From Aeromicrobium fastidiosum (GTDB taxonomy: Bacteria; Actinomycetota; Actinomycetes; Propionibacteriales; Nocardioidaceae): a stretch of DNA of 64,000 bases. This document shows, one piece after another, positions 32,043-41,073 of the stretch (position 1 is the first letter of the stretch; each line of letters starts with the position of its first letter). The position numbers and the translations under genes are program-made. The stretch is from NCBI RefSeq assembly GCF_017876595.1, contig NZ_JAGIOG010000001.1, forward strand, positions 1,302,001-1,366,000. Direction: 5' to 3'. The notes under the pieces are model-generated. The model saw only the letters and a list, made by a program, of their open reading frames with translations. It was not told the DNA's origin and did not search any database.

Positions 32043-33008
32043 ATGGCAACCTACCTTCTGCGTCGCCTCGGCATCGCCGTCGCAACCCTCTTGGCACTGT
32101 CGTTCCTCGTCTTCTCAGCCCTGGAGGCGCTGCCCGGCGACCTTGCCAGCAGGATCCTCGGTCGTGGTGCCACGCCCCGAGCAGTCGCCGAGCTGAACGC
32201 TCAGCTCGGTCTGGACCAGCCGTTCCTGTCGAGGTACTTCTCGTGGCTCGGAAACTTCCTGCAGGGTGACTTTGGCACGTTGGTCGGCAAAGGCTCCAAC
32301 TCCAGCGCCACGGTCAGCGGGCTGTTGGCCAATCAGGGGGTGAACTCCCTGCTGCTGGGCGGCGTGACGCTGTTGCTGCTGGTGCCGATCGTGCTCGTGG
32401 TCGGTTCGGTGACGGCTGTGCGTGCCGGCGGGGTGACCGACAGCGTCATCAGCGGGCTCAGCTTCGTCTTCTTGTCCGTGCCCGAGTTCGTCGTCGGCAC
32501 CGTCTTGATCTACCTGCTCTCAGTGCGGCTCGACCTGCTGCCGCCTCTTTCACTGTTGGGCCAGGGTGAGTCCCCCATCACCCAACCTGAGGTTCTGGTG
32601 CTGCCGGTCCTGACTCTTCTCCTTGGTCTGGTGGCATTCGCCGGACGATTCCTGCGCGCCAGCATGATCGACGTCCTGACATCCGAGTTCGTGCAGTCGG
32701 CTCGATTGAATGGCACCCCAGAGCGTCGGATCGTGTGGAAGATCGCCCTGCGCAGCGCCTTGGTACCCACCGTGCAGATCATCGCCATGCTCGTCCCGTA
32801 CCTCGTAGGAGGCCTCATCATCGTGGAGACTGTCTTCAGCTATCCGGGCATCGGGTCGCAGTTCTCGGCAGGTGTGCTGAGCGGCGAGATCCGCCTCGTC
32901 CAGGCAGTCGCTGTGCTCAGCGCAGCCATGACCGTGTTCGCCAATCTCGGCGCCGATCTCCTCGTGATGTTCCTCGTCCCCAAGCTCCGTCCCGGAGCGT
33001 CACGATGA
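32043..33008 (+). CDS. ABC transporter permease, Opp/Dpp B-type
   Basis: A 321-residue permease with six hydrophobic segments. It starts YLLRRLGIAVATLLALSFLVFSALEALPGD, as in DppB/OppB, and has the EAA-loop segment VQSARLNGTPERRIVWKIALRSALVP (about residues 219-244). YPGIGSQFSAGVL near the end is typical of the B subunit. It forms a heterodimer with the next gene product. The ATG at 32043 is 2 bp after the binding-protein stop; the stop overlaps the next ATG by 4 bp. Confidence 0.93.
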   Translation: MATYLLRRLGIAVATLLALSFLVFSALEALPGDLASRILGRGATPRAVAELNAQLGLDQPFLSRYFSWLGNFLQGDFGTLVGKGSNSSATVSGLLANQGVNSLLLGGVTLLLLVPIVLVVGSVTAVRAGGVTDSVISGLSFVFLSVPEFVVGTVLIYLLSVRLDLLPPLSLLGQGESPITQPEVLVLPVLTLLLGLVAFAGRFLRASMIDVLTSEFVQSARLNGTPERRIVWKIALRSALVPTVQIIAMLVPYLVGGLIIVETVFSYPGIGSQFSAGVLSGEIRLVQAVAVLSAAMTVFANLGADLLVMFLVPKLRPGASR

Positions 33009-33820
33009 AGCGCATGGTCCGCTTTCGCGGCATGACCGGAATCGGAGCGGGGCTCTTGGCGCTGGTGGCGCTGATTGCGGTCTTCGGCCCATTGATCTCA
33101 CCGCACTCTCCGAATGCTGCGCTCGGGATTCCGGCGACCGGGCCGGCTTCGGGCCTTCCGTTCGGCACTGATGTGCTGGGACGGGATGTCTTGAGCCGGA
33201 CGCTCTCAGGCGGCCGCGTCATCCTGGCCATCGCGCTCGTGGCCACGGTGGTCGCCTATTCGGTGGGGGGAGCGTTGGGACTCTTCGCGGCCTTCCGGCG
33301 CGGCAGGACCGATCGCACCGTCATGTCGGTGGTGGATCTCTTCCTCGCGTTCCCCAGTCTGCTCCTCCTGCTGCTCACCATCGCTGCTCTCGGCGCGGGC
33401 AGCGTCAGCGTCCTGGTGGGAGCGATCTTTGCTCAGATTCCTGTGATTGCCCGGTACGTCCGCACCATCTCGCTGGAGGTCGGCACGACGACCTACGTCG
33501 AGGCAGCGGCACTACGCGGAGAGAGGACCACTGCCGTCCTGCGGCGCGAGATCATCCCCAACATCTCGCGCCCGCTGCTGGCCGACATCCCCCTGCGGTT
33601 CATCATCAGCATGTTCCTCGTGACCTCTGCCAGCTTCCTGGGCGCGGGTTCTGCCCCGCCCGCGGCGGACTGGGGGCGAATGATCCTCGAGAACCAGCAG
33701 ATCTTCTCGCTGAACCCGCTGGCCGTGCTCCTGCCGGTCATCCCGATCGCCTTGGCGACGATCGGTGCCAACTTGCTCGGCGAGGGCCTGGCCCGAGGAT
33801 TGGATCGATCACATGTCTGA
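33005..33820 (+). CDS. ABC transporter permease, Opp/Dpp C-type
   Basis: A 271-residue permease. The periplasmic segment ISPHSPNAALGIPATGPASGLPFGTDVLGRDVLSR (about 31-65) is the DppC/OppC signature. The EAA loop YVEAAALRGERTTAVLRREIIPNISRPLL (about 165-193) follows. Translation is coupled to the B-type permease (ATGA), and its stop overlaps the ATPase start by 8 bp. Confidence 0.93.
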   Translation: MKRMVRFRGMTGIGAGLLALVALIAVFGPLISPHSPNAALGIPATGPASGLPFGTDVLGRDVLSRTLSGGRVILAIALVATVVAYSVGGALGLFAAFRRGRTDRTVMSVVDLFLAFPSLLLLLLTIAALGAGSVSVLVGAIFAQIPVIARYVRTISLEVGTTTYVEAAALRGERTTAVLRREIIPNISRPLLADIPLRFIISMFLVTSASFLGAGSAPPAADWGRMILENQQIFSLNPLAVLLPVIPIALATIGANLLGEGLARGLDRSHV

Positions 33821-35576
33821 CCACGACGTACTCCGCCTGGAAGGCTTCCGGGCGACGATCACGAGCGGTCGCGCCATCGTCGACGACGTGAGTCTGTCAG
33901 TCAGGGGCGGCGAGGTCCTGGCGGTCGTCGGCGAGTCCGGATCCGGCAAGTCGACCATGGCCCTGGGACTTCTGGGTTTCGCGAAGCCGGGTGTCGAGAT
34001 CACCAGCCGGTCGCTGGTGATCGGCGGCGAGGACGTGCCTCTGGACGACGAACCCCTGGCACGCACGTATCGTGGCCAGAAGATCTCGTACGTCCCTCAG
34101 GACCCGTCGACGGCCCTGAACCCTGTCCACCGGGTCGGCAAGCTCATCAAGGAGATGCGCCACGTCCACGGCCTCGCGGTCGATGACGCCTTCGTCGCCC
34201 GCCAGCTGGAGCGTGTCGGGCTGCCAGGATCTGCCGAGTTCCGTTCACGATTCCCGCATCAGCTGTCAGGTGGTCAGCGCCAGCGACTGGCCATCGCCGT
34301 GTCGTTGGCCTGCGACCCTCAGGTGTTGGTCCTTGACGAGCCGACGACAGCGCTCGACGTGCTGGCGCAGGGACAGTTCCTCGTCGAGCTCGACCGGCTG
34401 AGGCGCGACGAGGGCGTTGCGATCGTGTACATCACGCACGACATCGCCTCGATCGCTGAGCTGGCCGACACGATCGTCGTCATGTACGACGGCCGGATCG
34501 TGGAGCGAGGCCCTGCTGCCTCGGTCCTGCACCGACCGCAGCACCCTTACACGGCAGCGCTGCTGGCATGCGCGCCCGATGTCGAGGTGCGTCGCAAGCT
34601 GGTGCCGATTCCCGGCGAGAGCGCCAGTGGGGTCCCACAGACCGGTTGCCCGTACGTGACGCGCTGCACCCTAGGGGTGGCGCGCTGCACAGAGTCCATG
34701 CCAGACGAGAGTCTGGTCGGTCCGGCCCACAGTGTGCGCTGCTTCGAGTCGTCGAAGGTGACCGTGGTCGACATCGAACTGCTTGACGTCCCCGCGTCTC
34801 TTCGTGGATCGGCCGTTCTCGAGGTGCAGGACTTGACCGTGCAGTACCGGCAGCGCGGCAAGGTCGTGGCGTCGGTCGACGACGTCTCGCTGTCCGTGGG
34901 ACGAGGCGAGTGCGTCGCAGTGGTCGGCGCGTCAGGCAGCGGCAAGACCACGGTGGCCCGCGCCGTCATGGGCCTGACACCGGCTCGCGGGGGACGGGTG
35001 CTCTTGCGAGGCGAACTGCTCTCCAGCGGGATCGATCGACGCACGGTCGCGCAGATGCAGTCGATCCAGATGGTGTTCCAGAACCCGTTCGAATCGCTCA
35101 ACCCACGCCGATCGGTCCTGGACCAGGTGGCTCGGCCGGCGATCACCCTGCGCGGGTCTCGCGCCAAGGACGCCGACACCGCGGCTCAACGACTGCTCGA
35201 CATGGTCCGCCTGCCGGCGGCGAAGTACCGGCTGCTGCCGCGCGAGCTCTCTGGAGGCGAGCGGCAACGCGTCGCCTTGGCGCGTGCGCTGGTCAGCGAC
35301 CCGGAGGTCCTCGTGTGCGACGAGATCACCTCCGCCCTCGACGTGTCCGTTCAGGCTGCTGTGCTGGAGACGTTGCGAGACCTGTCAGAACAGCTCGGTC
35401 TGGCGGTCCTCTTCATCACCCACGACCTGGGTGTCGTCGCCTCGATCGCTGACCGTGTCGTCGTCCTCGAGTCCGGTCGGGTTCGCGAGACCGGAACGAC
35501 CGACCAGGTACTTCGCAACCCGGAGAACGACTACACCCGTGAGCTCATCGCGGCCGCCCCGCGCATTCAGCGATGA
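33813..35576 (+). CDS. Fused OppD-OppF-type ABC ATPase
   Basis: A 587-residue protein with two complete nucleotide-binding domains in tandem, supplying both ATPases of the importer. Domain 1 has Walker A GESGSGKST (about 38-46), signature LSGGQRQRLAIA and Walker B VLVLDEPTTALD, and ends with the PYTAALL and CxxRC-like region of OppD. Domain 2 has Walker A GASGSGKTT (about 371-379), signature LSGGERQRVALA and Walker B VLVCDEITSALD. Fused forms are common in actinobacterial glycoside and peptide importers. The ATG at 33813 overlaps the permease stop. Confidence 0.94.
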   Translation: MSDHDVLRLEGFRATITSGRAIVDDVSLSVRGGEVLAVVGESGSGKSTMALGLLGFAKPGVEITSRSLVIGGEDVPLDDEPLARTYRGQKISYVPQDPSTALNPVHRVGKLIKEMRHVHGLAVDDAFVARQLERVGLPGSAEFRSRFPHQLSGGQRQRLAIAVSLACDPQVLVLDEPTTALDVLAQGQFLVELDRLRRDEGVAIVYITHDIASIAELADTIVVMYDGRIVERGPAASVLHRPQHPYTAALLACAPDVEVRRKLVPIPGESASGVPQTGCPYVTRCTLGVARCTESMPDESLVGPAHSVRCFESSKVTVVDIELLDVPASLRGSAVLEVQDLTVQYRQRGKVVASVDDVSLSVGRGECVAVVGASGSGKTTVARAVMGLTPARGGRVLLRGELLSSGIDRRTVAQMQSIQMVFQNPFESLNPRRSVLDQVARPAITLRGSRAKDADTAAQRLLDMVRLPAAKYRLLPRELSGGERQRVALARALVSDPEVLVCDEITSALDVSVQAAVLETLRDLSEQLGLAVLFITHDLGVVASIADRVVVLESGRVRETGTTDQVLRNPENDYTRELIAAAPRIQR

Positions 35577-35586
35577 GGGCGGCAGC

Positions 35587-37086
35587 GTGACCGGACATGG
35601 AACTCGCACCTCGCCCGTCGTCGTGACGCCGCTGGGCGCAGTGAGGGGAGTCGCGCGCGACGGATCCGAGGCATTCCTCGGCATCCCGTTCGCGGAAGCG
35701 CCGGTCGGACCTCTGCGGTTCGCGGCACCCACGCCGGTGTCGCCCTGGGCCGGCGTTCGCGACGCGTCGCACCACGGTCCGACCCCCCAACGCGGAGTGG
35801 CTGCGATGCCGACGCTCATCCCCGAACCATCCGTGCCTGGAGACGCGACGCTCAACGTCAATGTGTTCAGGCCGTCGGTGACGAGCGACGAGCTGCGGCC
35901 GGTCCTCGTCTGGATCCATGGGGGCGGGTTCGTCTCCGGGTCGCCGGCGAGCCCCTGGTACGACGGCGAGGCGTTCAATCGCGATGGAGTCGTCAGCGTG
36001 GTGGTGTCGTACCGGCTCGGCTTCGAGGGATTCGGCTGGATCGAGGACGCACCTGTCAACCGTGCCGTTCTCGACTGGGTTGCGGCGCTGCAGTGGGTGC
36101 AGCGGTGCATCTCGGCTTTCGGCGGTGATCCGGCCCGGGTGACGATCGCGGGTCAGTCGGCCGGCGGCACCGCCGTCCTCACCCTGATGGGGATGGAGTC
36201 TGCGCGGGGGCTCTTCTCAGGTGCCATCGCTCTGTCACCGGCAGCCTTCCACTGTCCTGCCTCGCGGGCGCAGGCGACAGGACGACGGATGGCCGAGCTC
36301 GCCGGCGTGCCGGCCACTGTCGCGGGATGGCGGACCATCCCCGAAACCGTCGTGATGGAGTTGCAGGAGCAGCTGCTGGCTCCCGGCGACTCGGACGACG
36401 CCGCCCAGACCACTGCCGACTTCATCACCGACGGGATGGGTTGGGGTCCGTGGATCGACGGGGACCTGATCCAGGTGCCGAGTCTGTCCGCTGCAACCTC
36501 GGACGCCGCGCTCGATGTTCCACTGGTGATCGGAAGCACCGATGACGAGTTCACCCAGGTGTTCGCGGCTGACCCCGGCGTGGTCGGTGTCGCCCCTGCT
36601 GAGGTGCTTCGGCGGATCGGGGTGAGCCCCGCCGCAGCGTCGACGTATCTCGCCAGTCGCGATGACGCAGCACCCGAGGTGATCGGGCAGATCGCCACGG
36701 ACCTCATCTTCCGCGCCCCCGCGCACGACGTGGCCGCTCGCCGGTCCGAGCGAGGGTCCGTCACGTGGCTCTACCGGTTCGCGTGGCCGTCTGGCTCCGT
36801 GGGCTCGGCCGTCCACTGCGTCGACGTCCCGTTCTTCTTCGACCTGCTCGATCGCGAGGACGTGACAGCCTTGCTCGGCGACGCTCCGCCCCACGACCTG
36901 GCGCGTCACGTCCATGGGGCCGCGGCCATGTTCATCGTCAGCAGAGCTGCCAGCTGGCCGGCGTACACCCCGGACGAGCCGTCGGTCATGATCTTCGACG
37001 TCCCTTCGCGGGTCGTCCGCGACAGCGGGGAAGCGCTGCGCGGTCTCCTGTCATCCGATCCCGAAGCTCGTCACATCAGTGGTTGA
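35587..37086 (+). CDS. Type B carboxylesterase
   Basis: A 499-residue alpha/beta-hydrolase of the carboxylesterase B family. Seen: FLGIPFAEAPVGPLRF near the N-terminus, the oxyanion motif WIHGGGFVSGS (about 114-124), the nucleophile S191 in IAGQSAGGTAV, an acidic residue in GSTDDEFTQ, and the His in SAVHCVDVPFFF. No signal peptide is present, so the enzyme acts inside the cell. Between the importer and the rhamnosidase, it would remove acyl groups from imported glycosides. It starts at GTG 35587; its stop lies 10 bp before the rhamnosidase ATG. Confidence 0.9.
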   Translation: MTGHGTRTSPVVVTPLGAVRGVARDGSEAFLGIPFAEAPVGPLRFAAPTPVSPWAGVRDASHHGPTPQRGVAAMPTLIPEPSVPGDATLNVNVFRPSVTSDELRPVLVWIHGGGFVSGSPASPWYDGEAFNRDGVVSVVVSYRLGFEGFGWIEDAPVNRAVLDWVAALQWVQRCISAFGGDPARVTIAGQSAGGTAVLTLMGMESARGLFSGAIALSPAAFHCPASRAQATGRRMAELAGVPATVAGWRTIPETVVMELQEQLLAPGDSDDAAQTTADFITDGMGWGPWIDGDLIQVPSLSAATSDAALDVPLVIGSTDDEFTQVFAADPGVVGVAPAEVLRRIGVSPAAASTYLASRDDAAPEVIGQIATDLIFRAPAHDVAARRSERGSVTWLYRFAWPSGSVGSAVHCVDVPFFFDLLDREDVTALLGDAPPHDLARHVHGAAAMFIVSRAASWPAYTPDEPSVMIFDVPSRVVRDSGEALRGLLSSDPEARHISG

Positions 37087-37096
37087 GAGGCCCGTC

Positions 37097-39376
37097 ATGA
37101 AAAGCAGCGCGGTCGATCCATGGTCAGCCACGATGATCACTCCGGCTGTGGACCTTGCCGTGGCACCGCTGTTCCGGAAGGAGCTGACACTCGATGACGG
37201 TCATGGGCACGTGGAGTCGGCGATCTTGCGCGTCAGCAGCCTGGGCGTGCACGACGTCCGCGTCAATGGTGCTCCGGTGTCAGACGACGTCCTCAGTCCG
37301 GGGTGGAGCAGCTACGAGTGGCGGCTGAGGTACCGCACGCACGACGTCAGCCGCCTGGTCGCGAACACGACCGTCGTCACTGCGCTCGTCGGCAACGGGT
37401 GGCACCGTGGCCGGCTCGGCTTCATGGCGGGACGGGCGTTCTACGGTCAGCGGCTCGGGCTGATCGCGGAGCTGGAGGTCACGTTTGGTGACGGGCACGT
37501 CCAGACGGTCCTCACGGACGATTCATGGACGGCACATCCGTCGGACGTCCTCGAGAATGATCTGTACGACGGTCAGACGATCGACGCTGGTCGCCGTGCA
37601 GCAGCCTGGTACGAGCCGGGTGCCCAGCCAGACCTCACCATTCCCACCATCGGCATCGATTTCGACACCACACGACTTGCTCCATATGTCGGACCGCCGG
37701 TGACTCGGCAGGACGTGATCACACCGGTCGCGGTGTGGACCTCGCCATCGGGTCGCACGTTGGTCGACTTCGGCCAGAACCTGGTCGGATGGTTGCGCTT
37801 CACCGTCAGGGGCCCGGCAGGCAGCGAGATCAGGGTCCGTCACGCCGAGGTGCTCGAACATGACGAGCTGGGCGTTCGGCCGCTCCAGGACGCACGGGCC
37901 ACCGATCGGTTCATCCTCAGCGGTGACAGCGATTTCTTCGAGCCGACCATGACCTTCCACGGCTTCCGGTACGCCGAGATCACGGGCTGGCCGACGGCCG
38001 TCGCCGGGGAGCTGACGCCGGAGTCACTCGAAGCCGTCGTCGTGCATTCTCGGATCGAGCGGACTGGCCGGTTCGAGTGCTCGGATCCGATGCTCAACCA
38101 GCTGCACAGCAATGTCGTCTGGGGAACCAAGGGCAACTTTCTCGACCTGCCGACTGATTGCCCCCAGCGCAACGAGCGGCTCGGCTGGACCGGCGACATC
38201 AGTGTCTTCGCACCCACTGCCGCGTACCTCTTCGACGTCGACTCGTTCCTGTCCGACTGGCTGGTCGACCTCGCGCTCGAGCAGGAGCACGCGAACGGCG
38301 TGGTGCCATTCGTGGTCCCTGACATCTTCAAGATGAACCCCCCTGTCGAGGGCTTCGGTGAACCCGACAGCACGGCCTTCTGGTCGGACGCCGCGGTGTG
38401 GGTGCCGTGGGCGCTGTGGCAGGCCTACGGCGACCGATCGGTGCTGGAGCGGCAGTACCCCTCGATGGCGGCTCACGTCAGACGGGTGCGTTCGCTGCTG
38501 TCTCCTACCGGCCTGTGGGACACCAGCTTCCAGTTCGGCGACTGGCTCGACCCAGATGCGCCCCCGGAGAACCCCTACCAGGCGAAGGCTGACGAAGGGG
38601 TCGTCTCGACTGCCGCTCTCTTCCGGTCGGCAACGCTGGTCGCCGAGACCGCTGACGTTCTCGGCCTCGAGGCCGACGCTGCCGAGTTCTCGGCGCTCGC
38701 TCTGTCCACCCGGACGGCGTTCAACGAGCACTATGTCGCTGCTGATGGCCGGGTGGCGTCTGATTGTCCGACGGTCTACTCACTGGCGATCGTCTTCGGG
38801 CTGCTCGATGCGGAGACGTCCGCGGCTGCCGGACAACGGCTCGCCGAGCTGGTGCACGACAATGCCTACCGTGTGTCGACCGGCTTCGCCGGCACGCCCT
38901 ACATCTGCGACGCTCTCGCGCAAACCGGTCATCTCGACCATGCCTACCGGCTCCTCACCGAACGTGGGTGCCCCTCGTGGCTGTATCCGGTCACCATGGG
39001 AGCGACCACGATCTGGGAGCGCTGGGACTCGATGCTGCCGGACGGAACCATCAATCCGGGTGAGATGACGAGCTTCAACCACTACGCGCTGGGAGCCGTC
39101 GCCGACTGGATGCATCGAACCATTGGCGGTATTGCGCCCTTGGAACCCGGCTATTCGCGGGTGCACATCGCCCCGCGGCCCGGCGGCGGAATCACGTGGT
39201 CCAAGGCCGCTCTGGACACCCGGCACGGCACGGTCGAGGTGTGCTGGAAGCTCTCGGACGACATCTTGACCGTGACGTCGACCATACCGACCGGCATGAC
39301 TGGGGTTGTCTCGTTCGACGGTCAGGCTGAGATCCACCTGGGGCCAGGAACCTACGTGCACGAGACACCTGCATGA
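37097..39376 (+). CDS. Alpha-L-rhamnosidase, glycoside hydrolase family 78
   Basis: A 759-residue GH78 enzyme that hydrolyses terminal alpha-L-rhamnose from glycosides by inversion. N-terminal beta-sandwich domains contain the VNGAPVSDDVLSPGW and VDFGQNLVGWLRF stretches. The (alpha/alpha)6 catalytic domain holds D354-C-P-Q-R-N-E-R-L-G-W-T-G-D367 and the catalytic Glu641 in TTIWERWDS. No signal peptide: the substrate must be imported first, consistent with the ABC system upstream. The ATG at 37097 follows GAGAGG; the GTG at 37079 overlaps the previous stop. Likely substrates are rutinose- or neohesperidose-type glycosides, an inference from the neighbouring GH1. Confidence 0.94.
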   Translation: MKSSAVDPWSATMITPAVDLAVAPLFRKELTLDDGHGHVESAILRVSSLGVHDVRVNGAPVSDDVLSPGWSSYEWRLRYRTHDVSRLVANTTVVTALVGNGWHRGRLGFMAGRAFYGQRLGLIAELEVTFGDGHVQTVLTDDSWTAHPSDVLENDLYDGQTIDAGRRAAAWYEPGAQPDLTIPTIGIDFDTTRLAPYVGPPVTRQDVITPVAVWTSPSGRTLVDFGQNLVGWLRFTVRGPAGSEIRVRHAEVLEHDELGVRPLQDARATDRFILSGDSDFFEPTMTFHGFRYAEITGWPTAVAGELTPESLEAVVVHSRIERTGRFECSDPMLNQLHSNVVWGTKGNFLDLPTDCPQRNERLGWTGDISVFAPTAAYLFDVDSFLSDWLVDLALEQEHANGVVPFVVPDIFKMNPPVEGFGEPDSTAFWSDAAVWVPWALWQAYGDRSVLERQYPSMAAHVRRVRSLLSPTGLWDTSFQFGDWLDPDAPPENPYQAKADEGVVSTAALFRSATLVAETADVLGLEADAAEFSALALSTRTAFNEHYVAADGRVASDCPTVYSLAIVFGLLDAETSAAAGQRLAELVHDNAYRVSTGFAGTPYICDALAQTGHLDHAYRLLTERGCPSWLYPVTMGATTIWERWDSMLPDGTINPGEMTSFNHYALGAVADWMHRTIGGIAPLEPGYSRVHIAPRPGGGITWSKAALDTRHGTVEVCWKLSDDILTVTSTIPTGMTGVVSFDGQAEIHLGPGTYVHETPA

Positions 39377-39502
39377 AACTCGAGACCCCCGCATGCGCTG
39401 GCACGACGAGTGGTCCAGCGACGGCCGCGCATGACGGCCGCGGATTCTTCACTGACGCACGGCGACCACCCGGTCGCCTGCCTGACGAGCCAGGAGCTTG
39501 AG

Positions 39503-39715
39503 ATGCTGCGACAACTGGGACCGACCGAGATCCTGATCATCCTGGGAGTGGTGCTGCTCCTGTTCGGTGGCAAGAAGCTCCCGGACCTCGCTCGGGGCTC
39601 CGGACAGGCGCTGCGCATCTTCAGGTCAGAGGTCAGGGAGCTGTCCGAGGATGCTGACGAAGCTGAGTCAGTCGCCGACGGTCGTCCTGCCTCCCACGGA
39701 AAGAGCGCACCATGA
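39503..39715 (+). CDS. tatA: TatA-family twin-arginine translocase component
   Basis: A 70-residue protein with a single N-terminal membrane helix, LGPTEILIILGVVLLLFGGKKLPDLARGSGQALRIF, then an amphipathic helix and a charged tail. This is the complete TatA layout (helix, FGxKKLP hinge, amphipathic helix). The ATG at 39503 follows AGGAG; the longer frame from 39410 adds an unrelated 31 residues. It sits inside the glycoside operon, overlapping the GH1 gene (ATGA), far from any tatC. The Tat-dependent lipoprotein of the same operon is a plausible client. Confidence 0.9.
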   Translation: MLRQLGPTEILIILGVVLLLFGGKKLPDLARGSGQALRIFRSEVRELSEDADEAESVADGRPASHGKSAP

Positions 39716-41073
39716 CCGACATGCCCATCCCCGACGGGTTCGTCCTGGGGGTCGCCACCAGCGCCTACCAGGTGGAGGGTGCCGCCTCGACCGGCGGCCG
39801 CGGCCCGTCGATCTGGGACACCTTCACCCACGTTCCCGGCAACACGCACGACGACGTTCCTGGAGACCGCGGGTCGGAGGCGTATGCCCGTCTTGACGAA
39901 GATCTCGGGATCCTGGCCGATCTCGGAGTTGATTCCTATCGGTTCTCGATCAGCTGGTCCCGCCTCATCCCCGACGGCGTGGGCGAGCTCAATCCGGAGG
40001 GGGTCGACTACTACAACCGGCTCATCGACGGACTGCTCGCGCTGGGCATCTCACCGAACGTCACCCTCTACCACTGGGACCTGCCGCAGGCTCTCGAGGA
40101 CCGGGGCGGATGGGCCAACCGGGAGGTGGTGGAGTGGTTCGCCGCCTACGCGCGACGAGCCTTCGAGCTGTTCGGTGACCGGGTTCCGATGTGGGCCACG
40201 CTCAACGAGCCCATCGCCATCTGGGTCGGTTACGGCCTGGGATTCTTCGCGCCCGGCATCGCGGACCCCAAGACCGGCCGACAGGCGATGCATCACGCGA
40301 TGGTGGCGCACGGGCGCGCCGTCCAGGAGTTCCGCGCGTCCGGTGCCACCGGCAGCATCGGCATCGTCGTGGACGTCTGGAAGCGCCACAGCGTCGCGCC
40401 CACCGACGAGAACCAAGTGCTTGCCGATGAGGGAGAGGACGAGTCGTTCCGCTTCTTCTTCGCTGAGCTGTTCGCAGGCGGCCTCAGCGGCCGGCAGGTC
40501 CGGCTCTTCGGCCGTTCGGACACGATGCCTCACATCGCGCCTACCGACTACGAGGTGGCCGGGACGCCCATCGACTTCTTGGGCATCAACGTCTACGGCC
40601 GGGTCATGGTCGATTCGACGAACTTCAATCCGTACTGGTGGGAGCAGGCCGACACGATGCCCGGCGGCAACTTCTTGTCGAATGGGACCGAGCTCTACCC
40701 GGATGCGCTGACCGAAGCCGTGCAGACCGCCCGCAGCGACTACGACGTCACGGTACCCATCTACATCACCGAGAACGGAACGCCAGTCGACGACGGTGTC
40801 GTGGAGGACGGCGTCGTCCACGATGACGATCGCATCAAGTACATGTCGGCCTTCCTGCGGCGAGCGATCGAAGCACATGACGCCGGTCTCGGCGTCGAGG
40901 GCTACTACGCATGGACGCTGCTCGACAACTACGAGTGGACCGCCGCGTACTCGTCACGATTCGGGCTGGTCCACGTCGACACTGATGGCACGTTCGATCG
41001 AACCTACAAGATGTCGGCTCACTGGTACCGGGACGTGGCGCACCATCGACGTCTGCCGGTGGGCGACCAGTGA
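39712..41073 (+). CDS. Beta-glucosidase, glycoside hydrolase family 1
   Basis: A 453-residue retaining GH1 enzyme. The N-terminal signature is FVLGVATSAYQVEGAASTGGRGPSIWDTF; the acid/base is E166 in TLNEP, and the nucleophile is E354 in YITENG. WTLLDNYEWTAAYSSRFGLVHVD near the end is the aglycone/sugar-binding loop. It is cytoplasmic (no signal). After the rhamnosidase removes rhamnose, this enzyme would release glucose from the remaining glucoside. The start overlaps tatA and the stop overlaps the next gene by 4 bp. Confidence 0.95.
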   Translation: MTDMPIPDGFVLGVATSAYQVEGAASTGGRGPSIWDTFTHVPGNTHDDVPGDRGSEAYARLDEDLGILADLGVDSYRFSISWSRLIPDGVGELNPEGVDYYNRLIDGLLALGISPNVTLYHWDLPQALEDRGGWANREVVEWFAAYARRAFELFGDRVPMWATLNEPIAIWVGYGLGFFAPGIADPKTGRQAMHHAMVAHGRAVQEFRASGATGSIGIVVDVWKRHSVAPTDENQVLADEGEDESFRFFFAELFAGGLSGRQVRLFGRSDTMPHIAPTDYEVAGTPIDFLGINVYGRVMVDSTNFNPYWWEQADTMPGGNFLSNGTELYPDALTEAVQTARSDYDVTVPIYITENGTPVDDGVVEDGVVHDDDRIKYMSAFLRRAIEAHDAGLGVEGYYAWTLLDNYEWTAAYSSRFGLVHVDTDGTFDRTYKMSAHWYRDVAHHRRLPVGDQ

